From SIG607 sp045605385 (lineage in GTDB: Bacteria > Bacillota > Clostridia > Oscillospirales > Acutalibacteraceae): 64,000 bases of DNA. Made by a program: the position numbers and the translations under genes. This document shows, in pieces, positions 18,003 through 26,115 of the stretch. Positions within the stretch are counted from its first letter, which is position 1, and each line of letters starts with the position of its first letter. The notes below the pieces were generated by a model. That model searched no databases, had not been told where the DNA came from, and saw nothing but the letters and a program-made list of their open reading frames with translations. Location: contig JAZUPW010000013.1 of assembly GCA_045605385.1 (NCBI GenBank), positions 1 through 64,000 on the forward strand, given 5' to 3'.

Positions 18003-18188
18003 ATGAATAAAACTACGTCAATGTCGGCATTTGTAAAAGGAATGGGCGCAGGAATGGTAGCGGCGGCAGCGGTAACGGTAGTGGGCAAGGTTGTTATGAG
18101 CAATAACAAAGGCATAGCAAAAGGCTCTACAAAGGTTATGCGTGCCGTGGGCGATTTTGTAGACGGCGTTCAAACAATGATTCGCTGA
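18003..18188 (+). CDS. Small Gly/Ala-rich protein of unknown function
   Basis: This 61-aa protein has a hydrophobic or amphipathic Gly/Ala/Val stretch (GMGAGMVAAAAVTVVGKVVM, about 13-32) and a basic, then acidic-aromatic, tail ending FVDGVQTMIR. It resembles short YtxH-like envelope-associated proteins common in Clostridia, but no domain can be named. The ribosome site AAGGAGGT is excellent, with the ATG at 18003, yet it is buried in a perfect hairpin. It is monocistronic, with its own terminator. Confidence 0.7.
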   Translation: MNKTTSMSAFVKGMGAGMVAAAAVTVVGKVVMSNNKGIAKGSTKVMRAVGDFVDGVQTMIR

Positions 18189-18200
18189 TTTTATAAAGAA

Positions 18201-18230
18201 AAAGCCGTAATTATACGTTACGGCTTTTTT
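18201..18230 (+). terminator. Intrinsic terminator after the 61-aa gene
   Basis: A 10-bp stem (AAAGCCGTAA / TTACGGCTTT) is followed by T residues. Confidence 0.88.
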
Positions 18231-18346
18231 GATTGAAAAATCCACCTTTTTGATTGATTTATGAGTTTTAATTATTATGCTGTTCTGTTATAATGACAAT
18301 GCTTTTTAGTGTGTACTTTTTTTCATATTTTTGAAATAAAAATCTA

Positions 18347-18375
18347 TTTACAAAAATTAACAGTAAATATATAAT
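18347..18375 (+). promoter_or_regulatory. Promoter of the GH20-like gene
   Basis: TTTACA (18347-18352), a 17-nt spacer and TATAAT (18370-18375) lie 24 nt before the ATG at 18399. Confidence 0.7.
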
Positions 18376-18398
18376 GAATGCAAAAAGGAGTGGATTGT

Positions 18399-19793
18399 AT
18401 GAGTAATTATGTTGTAAACAGTAAAACTTGTATTCATATGCCCAAAAAAGCAGATAACGATGGTGTAAGGTCTATTCTTGAACATTACACAGTCGGTATT
18501 AATTGGGAATACGTTTACGATCTTAACGATAATACTATTACAATTGGAAATACAGCTAAGGTAGATTTCAGCGGTTTTGATTACGCAATTAATATAGATG
18601 AAGAAGGCGTTTATATTGCATCGGAAACCTATGCAGGTGTTATGCGCGGTTTTGTTACAATGCTTGAAAGAATATCTTGCGTGGGTTTTGAACAATATGA
18701 AATTGATGAGGGCTGTATTACCGATAAACCCGTTATAGATTTCCGCTGTATTCATTTTTGTGCTTTGCCTGAAATTACCTATGATTTTCTTAAAAAATGT
18801 ATTCGTACCGCAATTATTTCAAAGTACACTCATATTATAGTAGAGTTCTGGGGAATGCTTAAAATGGACGCATTTGAACTTCTTGGTTGGCCATTTGCCT
18901 TTACCAAAGAAGAAATAAAACCCTTGTTTGAAGAAATTCGTGCTTTCGGTATTGAAATAATACCTTTCTTCCAACATTGGGGACACGCTTCGCTTTCCCG
19001 CGGCGGCTCAAGCGGTAAACACGTTGTACTTGATCAGGATATCAGATACGCTTACCTTTACGGCAAAGGTACATACGGTTGGGCGTGGGATTATAAGAAG
19101 CAGGAAGTAAAAGATCTTTTGCGCAAAGTTAGAAACGAACTTATTGAACTTTGCGGCGAAGGAAAATATTTCCATATTGGCTGTGATGAAGCAATCAGCC
19201 TTAAAACCTGTGAAGAAGCAATGGAAGTTGTTAACCATATAAACGGTGTTGTTGCCGAACTTAAAAAGCAGGGAAGAACTGCTTTAATGTGGGGCGATAT
19301 GCTTCTTAATGCTTCATTCTTGCCGGGCGCCCAAGTGCATCCAACCTGGGGCAGAATTTGCTACGACTGCAATTCAACCGCCGAAGTTGCTAACGTATTT
19401 TTAGATAATTTAGATAAAGATAATATTATTATTGCCGATTGGGAATACGACGTTACCGAACAAAATTGGGTGTCTTCTAAGTTCTTTAAAGACAAAGGCT
19501 TCCGTGTTATTTGCTGTCCTTTCAGTAATTCTAAAAATATGAAATATTCAATAGATACCGTTAAAGAAAACGGACTTATGGGTGTTATGAAAACCACTTG
19601 GCATACACTTGCCGATAATGAAGTAACTAAGGTTGTTCACTATGGATTCAGCGCTTATAACGGATCTCACGATACCTCTTACCATGTGCATAGCAAAATG
19701 ACCGACCGCACCGCCGAAATTTTAAGAAAAGTATATGACGGCAAAAAAGAATACCATGATTTCGGCTGGAAAAGAGAACAGATAATTACTTAA
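18399..19793 (+). CDS. GH20-like glycoside hydrolase (beta-N-acetylhexosaminidase family), cytoplasmic
   Basis: This 464-aa protein has no signal peptide. It carries a small alpha/beta N-terminal domain and a TIM-barrel catalytic domain (from about 110). The motif YFHIGCDEA, near residue 265, corresponds to the HxGxDE acid-base signature of GH20. Supporting motifs are PFFQHWGHASLSRG, TALMWGDML and WEYDVTEQNW. It probably removes terminal N-acetylhexosamine from imported oligosaccharides; the exact substrate is not readable. The ATG at 18399 has AAGGAG upstream. A bidirectional terminator separates it from the convergent AraC gene. Confidence 0.78.
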   Translation: MSNYVVNSKTCIHMPKKADNDGVRSILEHYTVGINWEYVYDLNDNTITIGNTAKVDFSGFDYAINIDEEGVYIASETYAGVMRGFVTMLERISCVGFEQYEIDEGCITDKPVIDFRCIHFCALPEITYDFLKKCIRTAIISKYTHIIVEFWGMLKMDAFELLGWPFAFTKEEIKPLFEEIRAFGIEIIPFFQHWGHASLSRGGSSGKHVVLDQDIRYAYLYGKGTYGWAWDYKKQEVKDLLRKVRNELIELCGEGKYFHIGCDEAISLKTCEEAMEVVNHINGVVAELKKQGRTALMWGDMLLNASFLPGAQVHPTWGRICYDCNSTAEVANVFLDNLDKDNIIIADWEYDVTEQNWVSSKFFKDKGFRVICCPFSNSKNMKYSIDTVKENGLMGVMKTTWHTLADNEVTKVVHYGFSAYNGSHDTSYHVHSKMTDRTAEILRKVYDGKKEYHDFGWKREQIIT

Positions 19794-19800
19794 ATATGCA

Positions 19801-19839
19801 AAAAGCAAGAATTAAAAAGATATTAATTCTTGCTTTTTT
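19801..19839. terminator. Bidirectional terminator between the GH20-like gene and the AraC gene
   Basis: A 14-bp stem (AAAAGCAAGAATTA / TAATTCTTGCTTTT) lies between convergent genes, with T tracts on both sides. Confidence 0.9.
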
Positions 19840-19842
19840 ATT

Positions 19843-20661
19843 TTACAATTTTTTGAATTCCCGCGCGGTGCAACCGTTTATTTTTTTAAACTGTTTGCAG
19901 AAATATGCCTGTTCATTATATCCGCAAGCGTGGGCAATTTCGGTTAAAGTCATATTTGTGTTTTTTATTAAATTTGTTGCATGTTTTATTCTTATTATAT
20001 TAATGTAATCCGTAAGGTTAATTCCTGTGCTCATTTTGAAATGCCTTGAAAAGTATGTCGGATTCATATGAACGTATTCTGCAATTTCTGATAAAGATAT
20101 TTTTTTGTTATAGTTGGCATAAATATATTTAATGGCTTTATTTATTTCATTGCTTTGCGATTTTGATAGATCAAAATTATATCCTTGTTCTGTAAAAATA
20201 AATCTGTAAATATATACTAAAAGTTCGTAAACAAGGTTTTTGGTTAATTGCTTTGAAAAGGGGGTTTTGTCTTTGTATTCTTTGCGTATTTTAGAAAAAA
20301 TTGAACTCACATAATTTTTTTGCTTTATAGGTAGGCTTATATGATTATACTTAAAGCATTCTTTGAACTTTTCTGCACCAAGGCCTAAAGATTGTAATGT
20401 TTTATCGTTCATATATATTTTCATATTGTTGCCAAAAGGTTCGTCTAACCGTTTTGTCATGTGCAACTCATTTTTCTTTATCAGAATTATATCTCCCGCA
20501 TCAACGTCAAATAAGTTGCAATTTATAAGATAACGCCGTTTTCCCGAAAAAAGATAATACATTTCGTAGCAATCGTGATAGTGAAAATCAAACATACCTT
20601 TTTTTGTTTCATCGTATTCAGTTTCTGAAATATAAAAATAATGCTCAGACACACTTTTCAC
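19843..20661 (-). CDS. AraC-family transcriptional regulator
   Basis: This 272-aa protein has an N-terminal cupin-like sensory domain (FDFHYHDCYEMYYLFSGKRR, about 25-45) and two C-terminal helix-turn-helix motifs (about 170-272: KISLSEIAEYVHMNPTYFSR and MTLTEIAHACGYNEQAYFCK). AraC proteins with this layout usually respond to sugars. It diverges from the metallophosphatase lipoprotein at 20844 and converges on the GH20-like gene, so it probably controls this locus (inference). Confidence 0.92.
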   Translation of the reverse strand: MKSVSEHYFYISETEYDETKKGMFDFHYHDCYEMYYLFSGKRRYLINCNLFDVDAGDIILIKKNELHMTKRLDEPFGNNMKIYMNDKTLQSLGLGAEKFKECFKYNHISLPIKQKNYVSSIFSKIRKEYKDKTPFSKQLTKNLVYELLVYIYRFIFTEQGYNFDLSKSQSNEINKAIKYIYANYNKKISLSEIAEYVHMNPTYFSRHFKMSTGINLTDYINIIRIKHATNLIKNTNMTLTEIAHACGYNEQAYFCKQFKKINGCTAREFKKL

Positions 20662-20726
20662 CCACTTTAAAACTTTTATACTTATTTTTGTTTATATTAT
20701 AATAATTTCGATGTTTTGTCAAATGT

Positions 20727-20777
20727 TAAGTAAAAATAGTATAAATTTGGCAAAAATATTACAAACTAAGTAAAAAT
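20727..20777 (+). repeat. Direct repeat in the AraC divergent region (candidate operator)
   Basis: The 11-bp sequence TAAGTAAAAAT occurs at 20727-20737 and again at 20767-20777, exactly 40 bp apart on the same strand. It lies upstream of the weak-35 promoter with TATAAT at 20806-20811. Direct repeats at near-integral helical spacing are typical AraC-family sites. Confidence 0.5.
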
Positions 20778-20843
20778 TAAAGTAGAAAAATAAGAAGAAG
20801 TGTTTTATAATGTAGTTATAAAACTATTTAAGGGGATTGTATT

Positions 20844-21878
20844 ATGAAAAAGTTTTTGTGTTTAATACTTGCTGTGTTAATGTTTTTATTATGCGGTTGC
20901 ACTAAAGAAGAAAAAACTAACAACACTAATAATGATAATTCCGTAAGCACTCCCGTTATGGACGATATACAGCTTGAATATAAAGAACTACTACCCGAAA
21001 ACTGGCAAAGGGAAGTGGATTATATAAATATTGTTAAAAAGGGTAAGTTTGCGTTTGCTGTTCAAACCGATACCCATTTTGAAGGAACCGACCCTGATGT
21101 GGGTACAAATCTTAATAATCTTTCAAACACAATTGACCTTGAATTTTACGCTCATTTGGGCGATATTATACGCGGTTATTCCGATGCAAGTATAGACAGC
21201 CCCGATAATATGCGAAACAGTATGGATGAAATAGTAAGACGTTATACCGAAGAGGCAGGCTGTGCCGTTATGATGACGGTTGGCAATCACGATGCAAACA
21301 GTATGTGGTATAACGAATATAAAGACCCTATTGGAATTATTACCGAAAAAGAACACTATAGCCGTATTATTAAGCCTTTAAAAGAGCATAACGGTGAAAA
21401 AATGGTAAATAACGTGGAAAGCGTTTATCACTATATAGATTTCCCACAGCATAAAATAAGGGCAATTATGCTTAACACTGCAGACAGTAAGTTTTCTTAC
21501 GGCGAAACTTCCACCTTTAATATCAGCCAGGAACAAATTAATTGGTTCAAAGAAGAAGCGCTTAATACCGATTATTCGGTACTTGTTATGATGCATACAC
21601 CGCTTATTGATACTTTTCCTAAAAACAATAAAGTAAATAACGGCGAAAAAATATTAAATGCTGTTGAAGATTTTATAGGCGCAGGCGGTGACTTTATAGC
21701 CTATTTCTGCGGTCATATTCACACACAGGAAACAGTCACCGACGAAAACGGCAGAGTACATATGTCATTCAGAATGGGCGGTGCTCACGCAGAAGTTGTT
21801 ATGATAGATACCGAAAAACGTGAAATTAATACGGTAGGACTTGGCGATGTTAAAATGCGCAGTAAAATAGCATATTAA
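20844..21878 (+). CDS. Calcineurin-like metallophosphatase, lipoprotein
   Basis: This 344-aa protein has a lipoprotein signal with lipobox LLCGC followed by an Asn-rich linker. The phosphoesterase domain carries QTDTHFEG, HLGDIIRGYSD, MTVGNHDAN, MMHTPL and CGHIHTQE, giving a complete set of dinuclear metal ligands. It acts outside the membrane. A paralogue without a signal follows 15 nt downstream. AAGGGGA is the ribosome site. The promoter has a good -10 but a poor -35, which fits control by the divergent AraC protein. The substrate is unknown; nearby glycosidases suggest phosphorylated glycans or released phosphosugars (inference). Confidence 0.88.
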   Translation: MKKFLCLILAVLMFLLCGCTKEEKTNNTNNDNSVSTPVMDDIQLEYKELLPENWQREVDYINIVKKGKFAFAVQTDTHFEGTDPDVGTNLNNLSNTIDLEFYAHLGDIIRGYSDASIDSPDNMRNSMDEIVRRYTEEAGCAVMMTVGNHDANSMWYNEYKDPIGIITEKEHYSRIIKPLKEHNGEKMVNNVESVYHYIDFPQHKIRAIMLNTADSKFSYGETSTFNISQEQINWFKEEALNTDYSVLVMMHTPLIDTFPKNNKVNNGEKILNAVEDFIGAGGDFIAYFCGHIHTQETVTDENGRVHMSFRMGGAHAEVVMIDTEKREINTVGLGDVKMRSKIAY

Positions 21879-21893
21879 TTTGTGGTGAGCATT

Positions 21894-22808
21894 GTGAAAA
21901 AAGATTTAATTGAAAAACTGCCTGATAATTGGCGTGAAGCAGCATTAAAACTAACAAATGAACCGCCAAAAGGCTTTGTGTTTGCAGTTCAAAGCGATTC
22001 TCATTTTGCAGGGAATAACGATGAAATCGGCAATAATATAAACACACTTTCAAAAATAATTGATTTAGAGTTTTACGCTCATTTGGGCGATATTATACGT
22101 GGTTTTGAAGACCCTGTTTTAGATGCGCCTGAAAATATGCGTGAGTGTATGGATGAAATGGTGCGCCGATATTTAAATAATGCTGTTTGTCCCGTTCTTA
22201 TGATAATAGGTAATCACGATACCAACGTTATGTGGTACGATAAATTCGGTGACGAAAAAGGCTTTATTACCGAAGTAGAACATTATGACCGTGTTATGAA
22301 ACCGCTTAAAGAGTATAACGGCGAAAAAATGGTTATAAAAAACAGAGATACCTATTATTATATGGATTTTCCAAAACATAACGTAAGAGTTATAATGGTT
22401 AATACAATTAATCAGGATTTTTCAAAGGGTAATTATAAGGGCGGATTTGTTGTAAGCGAAGAACAAATAAAGTGGTTTCGTGAAGAAGCGCTTAATACAA
22501 ATAATTCGGTAATAGTTATGTCGCACACGCCGCTTTCAACCGTGTTTGCTAAAAGTAACTGTTCTAAAAACAGCGAGGTTATACGTGAAGAAGTAGAAAA
22601 GTTTATAAATAAGGGCGGTAATTTTATTGCCTACTTCTGCGGTCACGTTCATGAACAGTTTGCCGAACACGATGAAAACGGCAGACTGCATATTTCTGCG
22701 CGGCTTGGTTGCGCAAGTTGTGAGGTGGTAAGCATAGATATGCAAAACCGCGAAATTAATACTACCGCTTTCGGCTATGCACTACCGCGTGAAGTAATTA
22801 AATATTAA
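21894..22808 (+). CDS. Calcineurin-like metallophosphatase, cytoplasmic paralogue
   Basis: This protein of about 304 aa is closely similar to the lipoprotein encoded immediately upstream but lacks a signal sequence. The motifs are QSDSHFAG, HLGDIIRGFED, IIGNHDTN, MSHTPL and CGHVHEQF. The GTG at 21894 is chosen with GGTGAG at 21884-21889; GTG codons at 21882 and 21885 are alternatives that overlap that site. It is cotranscribed with its partner (15 nt gap), so the pair places the same chemistry on both sides of the membrane. A hairpin terminator follows. Confidence 0.85.
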   Translation: MKKDLIEKLPDNWREAALKLTNEPPKGFVFAVQSDSHFAGNNDEIGNNINTLSKIIDLEFYAHLGDIIRGFEDPVLDAPENMRECMDEMVRRYLNNAVCPVLMIIGNHDTNVMWYDKFGDEKGFITEVEHYDRVMKPLKEYNGEKMVIKNRDTYYYMDFPKHNVRVIMVNTINQDFSKGNYKGGFVVSEEQIKWFREEALNTNNSVIVMSHTPLSTVFAKSNCSKNSEVIREEVEKFINKGGNFIAYFCGHVHEQFAEHDENGRLHISARLGCASCEVVSIDMQNREINTTAFGYALPREVIKY

Positions 22809-22811
22809 AAC

Positions 22812-22850
22812 AAGAAAACTGTATTTGTTAATCAAATACAGCTTTCTTTT
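22812..22850. terminator. Bidirectional terminator
   Basis: The stem AAGAAA-CTGTATTTG / CAAATACAG-TTTCTT, with one internal mismatch, lies between convergent genes and is followed by T residues. Confidence 0.8.
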
Positions 22851-22856
22851 TGTCAC

Positions 22857-24089
22857 TTATATTCCAAGAAGTTCACAGCAGTACATATAAATACCTGCTG
22901 TCCAACCCATCATTTCCTTTGTGGCATATTCTTTATTAACCGAAACGCTGCCCTTTACAGCATCGTACTTTTCCCATAAAAATCCGCTTGCTTCAAAGTT
23001 CATATCAACGGTATCAATATATTTTTTAGCAATTCTTTTGGCATCTTCTTCATATCCGTAGTTAAGAAGTCCTTTTATTACCATATATTGAAGCGGCGGC
23101 CATACGTTTGGGAAATCCCATTGGAACAAAGAAAGGTTTTCTTTGTTTTCACAAGCGGCAACACCGAACTCAAATTCTAATAAATTCAGTTTCTTTGCGG
23201 TGCTTTCCGCTTGTTCCTTTGTAGCAAGATTAAAGAAAAGCGGATAAAATGAAGCGGCAGAGAATAAATCTACCTTTTCTTGTCTTTCAAAGTTATAATC
23301 AAAAAACGCGCCTTTTTCCTGATTCCACATTAATTTATTTATAAGTTCTTTTCTTCTTTCGGCAAGGCTTAACCACTTTTCTTCTTCGCCAATGCCTAGT
23401 TCTTTTGAAAAGTATGCTAAGTTCGTTTCAGCGCCGTAAAGCAAAGAGTTTAAATCAATGGGGTTAATGTTTTGTCCCTCATCATTAAAACGGGAAGAAC
23501 AGTCCCAACCCGATTCAGCAAGACTTCTGAAGGCATCGGCATATTTTTGAAGTTCGTTTGTATCTTCGGGCGGCTTTTTATCCCAACGCGCACAAAAGTG
23601 AACGGCGTAATGTTCGCTTCTTTTGGTTCCAAAATAGCGGTTAAGGGCGGTTTGTGTCATTCTTTCACTTTGCCAGAAATGAAGTTCGGTTTTAAGAGCA
23701 GAATACATTTTTTTAAGCCAGTGTTTATCACCCGTTTTTTCGTAAATGTCGCGGACCAACTGCGAAAAAAACGGCGGTTGTGAGTTAGTAAGATAATAGG
23801 TACGGTTGCCGTTGGGCATAAAACCGTAACGCTCAATTAAAAACGCCATATTGTCAGCGTTGTTTATAGCCTGTTCTGTTTTACCCGATAACAAAAGACC
23901 AACGTTTAAAAAATATGTATCCCAATAATACATTTCCATAAAACCGCTTACACTTTCGGTTTCCTTAAAACTACTCGGTACGCTGTATGGGTAGGGAAGC
24001 GGAATAAGAGTGTTATCAAACGAAACGGAAGTACAAGTATGTGTAGTCCTGTCCCAAGAATTAAGTATATATTCTTTAGCTTTGCTCAT
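22857..24089 (-). CDS. Trehalase-like glycosidase (GH37/GH63-type), cytoplasmic
   Basis: This 410-aa protein has an (alpha/alpha)6-barrel signature set of the trehalase clan: SGFMEMYYWDTYF (about 48), SGWDCSSRF with the presumed catalytic Asp (about 215), FQWDFPNVWPP (about 315) and FLWEKYD with the presumed catalytic Glu near the C terminus. There is no signal peptide, so it would act on imported or internal alpha-glucosides such as trehalose, though related proteins act on other sugars. The start at 24089 has AAGGA at 8 nt; an upstream ATG overlaps that site. It lies 27 nt after the gene at 24117-24644 on the same strand. A truncated copy of its first 76 codons sits at 25856-26082. Confidence 0.83.
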   Translation of the reverse strand: MSKAKEYILNSWDRTTHTCTSVSFDNTLIPLPYPYSVPSSFKETESVSGFMEMYYWDTYFLNVGLLLSGKTEQAINNADNMAFLIERYGFMPNGNRTYYLTNSQPPFFSQLVRDIYEKTGDKHWLKKMYSALKTELHFWQSERMTQTALNRYFGTKRSEHYAVHFCARWDKKPPEDTNELQKYADAFRSLAESGWDCSSRFNDEGQNINPIDLNSLLYGAETNLAYFSKELGIGEEEKWLSLAERRKELINKLMWNQEKGAFFDYNFERQEKVDLFSAASFYPLFFNLATKEQAESTAKKLNLLEFEFGVAACENKENLSLFQWDFPNVWPPLQYMVIKGLLNYGYEEDAKRIAKKYIDTVDMNFEASGFLWEKYDAVKGSVSVNKEYATKEMMGWTAGIYMYCCELLGI

Positions 24090-24116
24090 AAAAAACATCC
24101 TTAATTATTCTTTTAT

Positions 24117-24644
24117 TTAGAATAGCACTAATTTAAAATTTGTAAATTCGGTTGGCGAATATTCTTTTGTTTTTACAGCGTCAATCAGTAATTTATCGGG
24201 GTAATCATCGAATAATATGCACCATTCATATTCGTTAGATACAATTCCGCTTGTAGCATAAAGACTTGTTTTATTGGTAATGATCCCAACATCGCTGCTG
24301 TAATCGCCAAATCCTTTCTCGTATAAATAATAGTCACCGTAATAATGATATTTGTTATCCTCAATGTTCATAGGTGCAACTAATAAATGTCCGCTTTTGG
24401 TTGTAGCTAAAAATAAGCAGTTATTATCATCTATAACCACGGTATCTACTTTATTTAAGATTTCAATTCTTTCTTCTTGCGCGGAAGGAAAGTAATCTGC
24501 TTTAAATGCTTTTATGGGAGTTTTGTAATATCTTCCGCCAATGTGAAACAGACCCCCGTAATTTACAGAAAAACTGCCTGTAATAAAACCCAACATCAAA
24601 ACTGTAGCAATAATAATTATAAGAAATAAGGTTTTTTTGCGCAT
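24117..24644 (-). CDS. Membrane-anchored protein of unknown function
   Basis: This 175-aa protein has one N-terminal transmembrane or signal segment (about 4-24: LFLIIIIATVLMLGFITGSF) and an extracytoplasmic beta-rich domain with many Tyr and Asp residues. I recognise no family. The start at 24644 is preferred over the ATG at 24653 because AAGGA lies 8 nt upstream of it. It is 27 nt upstream of the trehalase-like gene and probably cotranscribed with it. Confidence 0.7.
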   Translation of the reverse strand: MRKKTLFLIIIIATVLMLGFITGSFSVNYGGLFHIGGRYYKTPIKAFKADYFPSAQEERIEILNKVDTVVIDDNNCLFLATTKSGHLLVAPMNIEDNKYHYYGDYYLYEKGFGDYSSDVGIITNKTSLYATSGIVSNEYEWCILFDDYPDKLLIDAVKTKEYSPTEFTNFKLVLF

Positions 24645-24715
24645 AGTTATCATCCTTAAAATAAAAATGGTTTCCGTTAATAATTATATATCAATTCACA
24701 ACTATAGTCAATAAA

Positions 24716-24776
24716 AAGGCTCCCTCGGATTGAGGGAGCGGGATTTTTGCTTAGCAAAAAGACTGAGGTGGAGAGT
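24716..24776. repeat. REP/MITE-like double-hairpin intergenic element
   Basis: Two hairpins stand in tandem: GCTCCCTC-GGATT-GAGGGAGC (24719-24739) and TTTTTGC-TTA-GCAAAAA (24744-24760), followed by GACTGAGG. This layout (CTCCCTC palindrome, T/A hairpin, ACTGAGG) is a dispersed intergenic repeat type seen in many Clostridia. On the minus strand the first hairpin runs into TTTTT, so it can also terminate the gene at 24781-25581. Confidence 0.6.
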
Positions 24777-24780
24777 AAAA

Positions 24781-25581
24781 CTATACTTTCTTTTTCTTTA
24801 AAGCAATTATTAAAACTGTGGTAAACGAGATTAAAACAACAGGAATTATTAAATATAGATATTTAGAATTTAATAAAGTATTTATCCACGAATTTTTACC
24901 AATTTCTCCGCCCATTGATCTTTCTCCGGTTTTTTCGTAATATTCGGCATATTTATCAAACTCGTCTTCTTTTTCTTCAAGGTAGGGAAGAAATTCTTCC
25001 AATGAATATAAGCGTTTATTTTCTAATTCGGTAAAATCGGGCGCGGAAAACACCATGAAATACTCTTGCTCTTTTAACTTTATATAGCAAAGGTGGTTTA
25101 ATTTGTAATTTGGCGCATATATGCATTTTACAGTTAAGTTTTGGTCAGACATATTTGTACCTAATTTGGTTACAGCAGTTTCTATTTCTTTAAAGCTGAA
25201 ACTGTAATCATAAGGGTCAATGTCTATCGCACCTTTGAACCATTTATAGTTGCCGTCGCTTAACTTTGTATATTCTATAGTATTATTTGTAGTGGCAAAT
25301 GCCCAAGCGTAATCTTCAGTAATATCGTTTATAGATTTTCCTGTTGAAACAGATTCAGCAACTCTTGTGTTAAAAGTATATAACTTATATGCCCAAACAA
25401 TATTTTCCTCACCGCCAATTTCGTATAAAACGGATTCCTTGGCTAACTCATATTCTTCTTTTTTAAATATGTACGGGTTATCCTGATATTCTGAATGCTC
25501 CAGAGCGAAGACAGGAAGACAAAAAGTACTTAAAATGAGAATTATTAAAATTAAAATATTTATAAGTTTTATCTTTTTCAT
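24781..25581 (-). CDS. Secreted/membrane protein with N- and C-terminal hydrophobic segments
   Basis: This 266-aa protein has an N-terminal signal or transmembrane segment (about 4-24, ending near FCLPVFALEH), a soluble outside domain, and a C-terminal transmembrane helix (about 238-260) with a KKKKV tail. That is a type I membrane topology, reminiscent of small repeat-less surface or TPM-like proteins, but no family is certain. The start at 25581 has GAGGAGG at 9 nt; upstream in-frame ATGs lie inside the preceding reading frame. It closes a secreted module with the genes at 25596-28221. Confidence 0.72.
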   Translation of the reverse strand: MKKIKLINILILIILILSTFCLPVFALEHSEYQDNPYIFKKEEYELAKESVLYEIGGEENIVWAYKLYTFNTRVAESVSTGKSINDITEDYAWAFATTNNTIEYTKLSDGNYKWFKGAIDIDPYDYSFSFKEIETAVTKLGTNMSDQNLTVKCIYAPNYKLNHLCYIKLKEQEYFMVFSAPDFTELENKRLYSLEEFLPYLEEKEDEFDKYAEYYEKTGERSMGGEIGKNSWINTLLNSKYLYLIIPVVLISFTTVLIIALKKKKV

Positions 25582-25595
25582 AAGAATATACCTCC

Positions 25596-25860
25596 TCATT
25601 CGTTTATGTGTATGGTACTTGCGTAGACTTCTGAGGTATCGGAGCAAAATTCGTTGTAACTAACAGGAATGGTGATACCTGCCGTTGGTTCGTAAATATA
25701 CAATATGGTATCATAAGAACCATTTGATACTAGTTTTGTGTCATATCCATATACTACTAAAGCGTGCGCACCTTGAAGCTCTCCAGAAGAATAATACTCA
25801 TGATTTACGTTAAAAATACGGTTAGCATCTAATAAAGACTTCATTTGAGATAGTGTTAAT
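25596..25860 (-). pseudogene. Truncated papain-like (C39-type) cysteine peptidase, 3' part
   Basis: The remaining about 85 codons include GAHALVVYGYD, which contains the catalytic His of papain-like peptidases, and later IYEPTAG. The N-terminal half with the catalytic Cys is missing. At about 25856-25860 the sequence switches abruptly to a copy of the 5' end of the trehalase-like gene, in a different frame. The peptidase is therefore dead by fusion or deletion. The downstream gene keeps its own ribosome site. Confidence 0.72.
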
Positions 25861-26082
25861 TGCCTGTTCTGTTTTGCGTGATAACAAAAGACCAACGTTT
25901 AAAAAATATGTATCCCAATAATACATTTCCATAAAACCGCTTACACTTTCGGTTTCCTTAAAACTACTCGGTACGCTGTATGGGTAGGGAAGCGGAATTA
26001 TTGTATCGTTAAACGAAGCCGACGTACAGCTGTGCGTAGTTCTGTCCCATGAATTTAGTATATATTCTTTTGCCTTGCTCAT
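25856..26082 (-). pseudogene. Partial duplicate of the trehalase-like gene 5' end
   Basis: Seventy-six codons starting MSKAKEYILNSWDRTTH match the gene at 22857-24089, with 70 of 76 residues identical by eye, including SGFMEMYYWDTYF. Similarity also covers the ribosome site (AAAGGATG before the ATG). After EQAIN the frame runs into peptidase sequence and stops ten codons later. It encodes no functional enzyme. Confidence 0.85.
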
Positions 26083-26115
26083 AAAAATACATCCTTTTTC
26101 CTGTTCAGTCAAATG

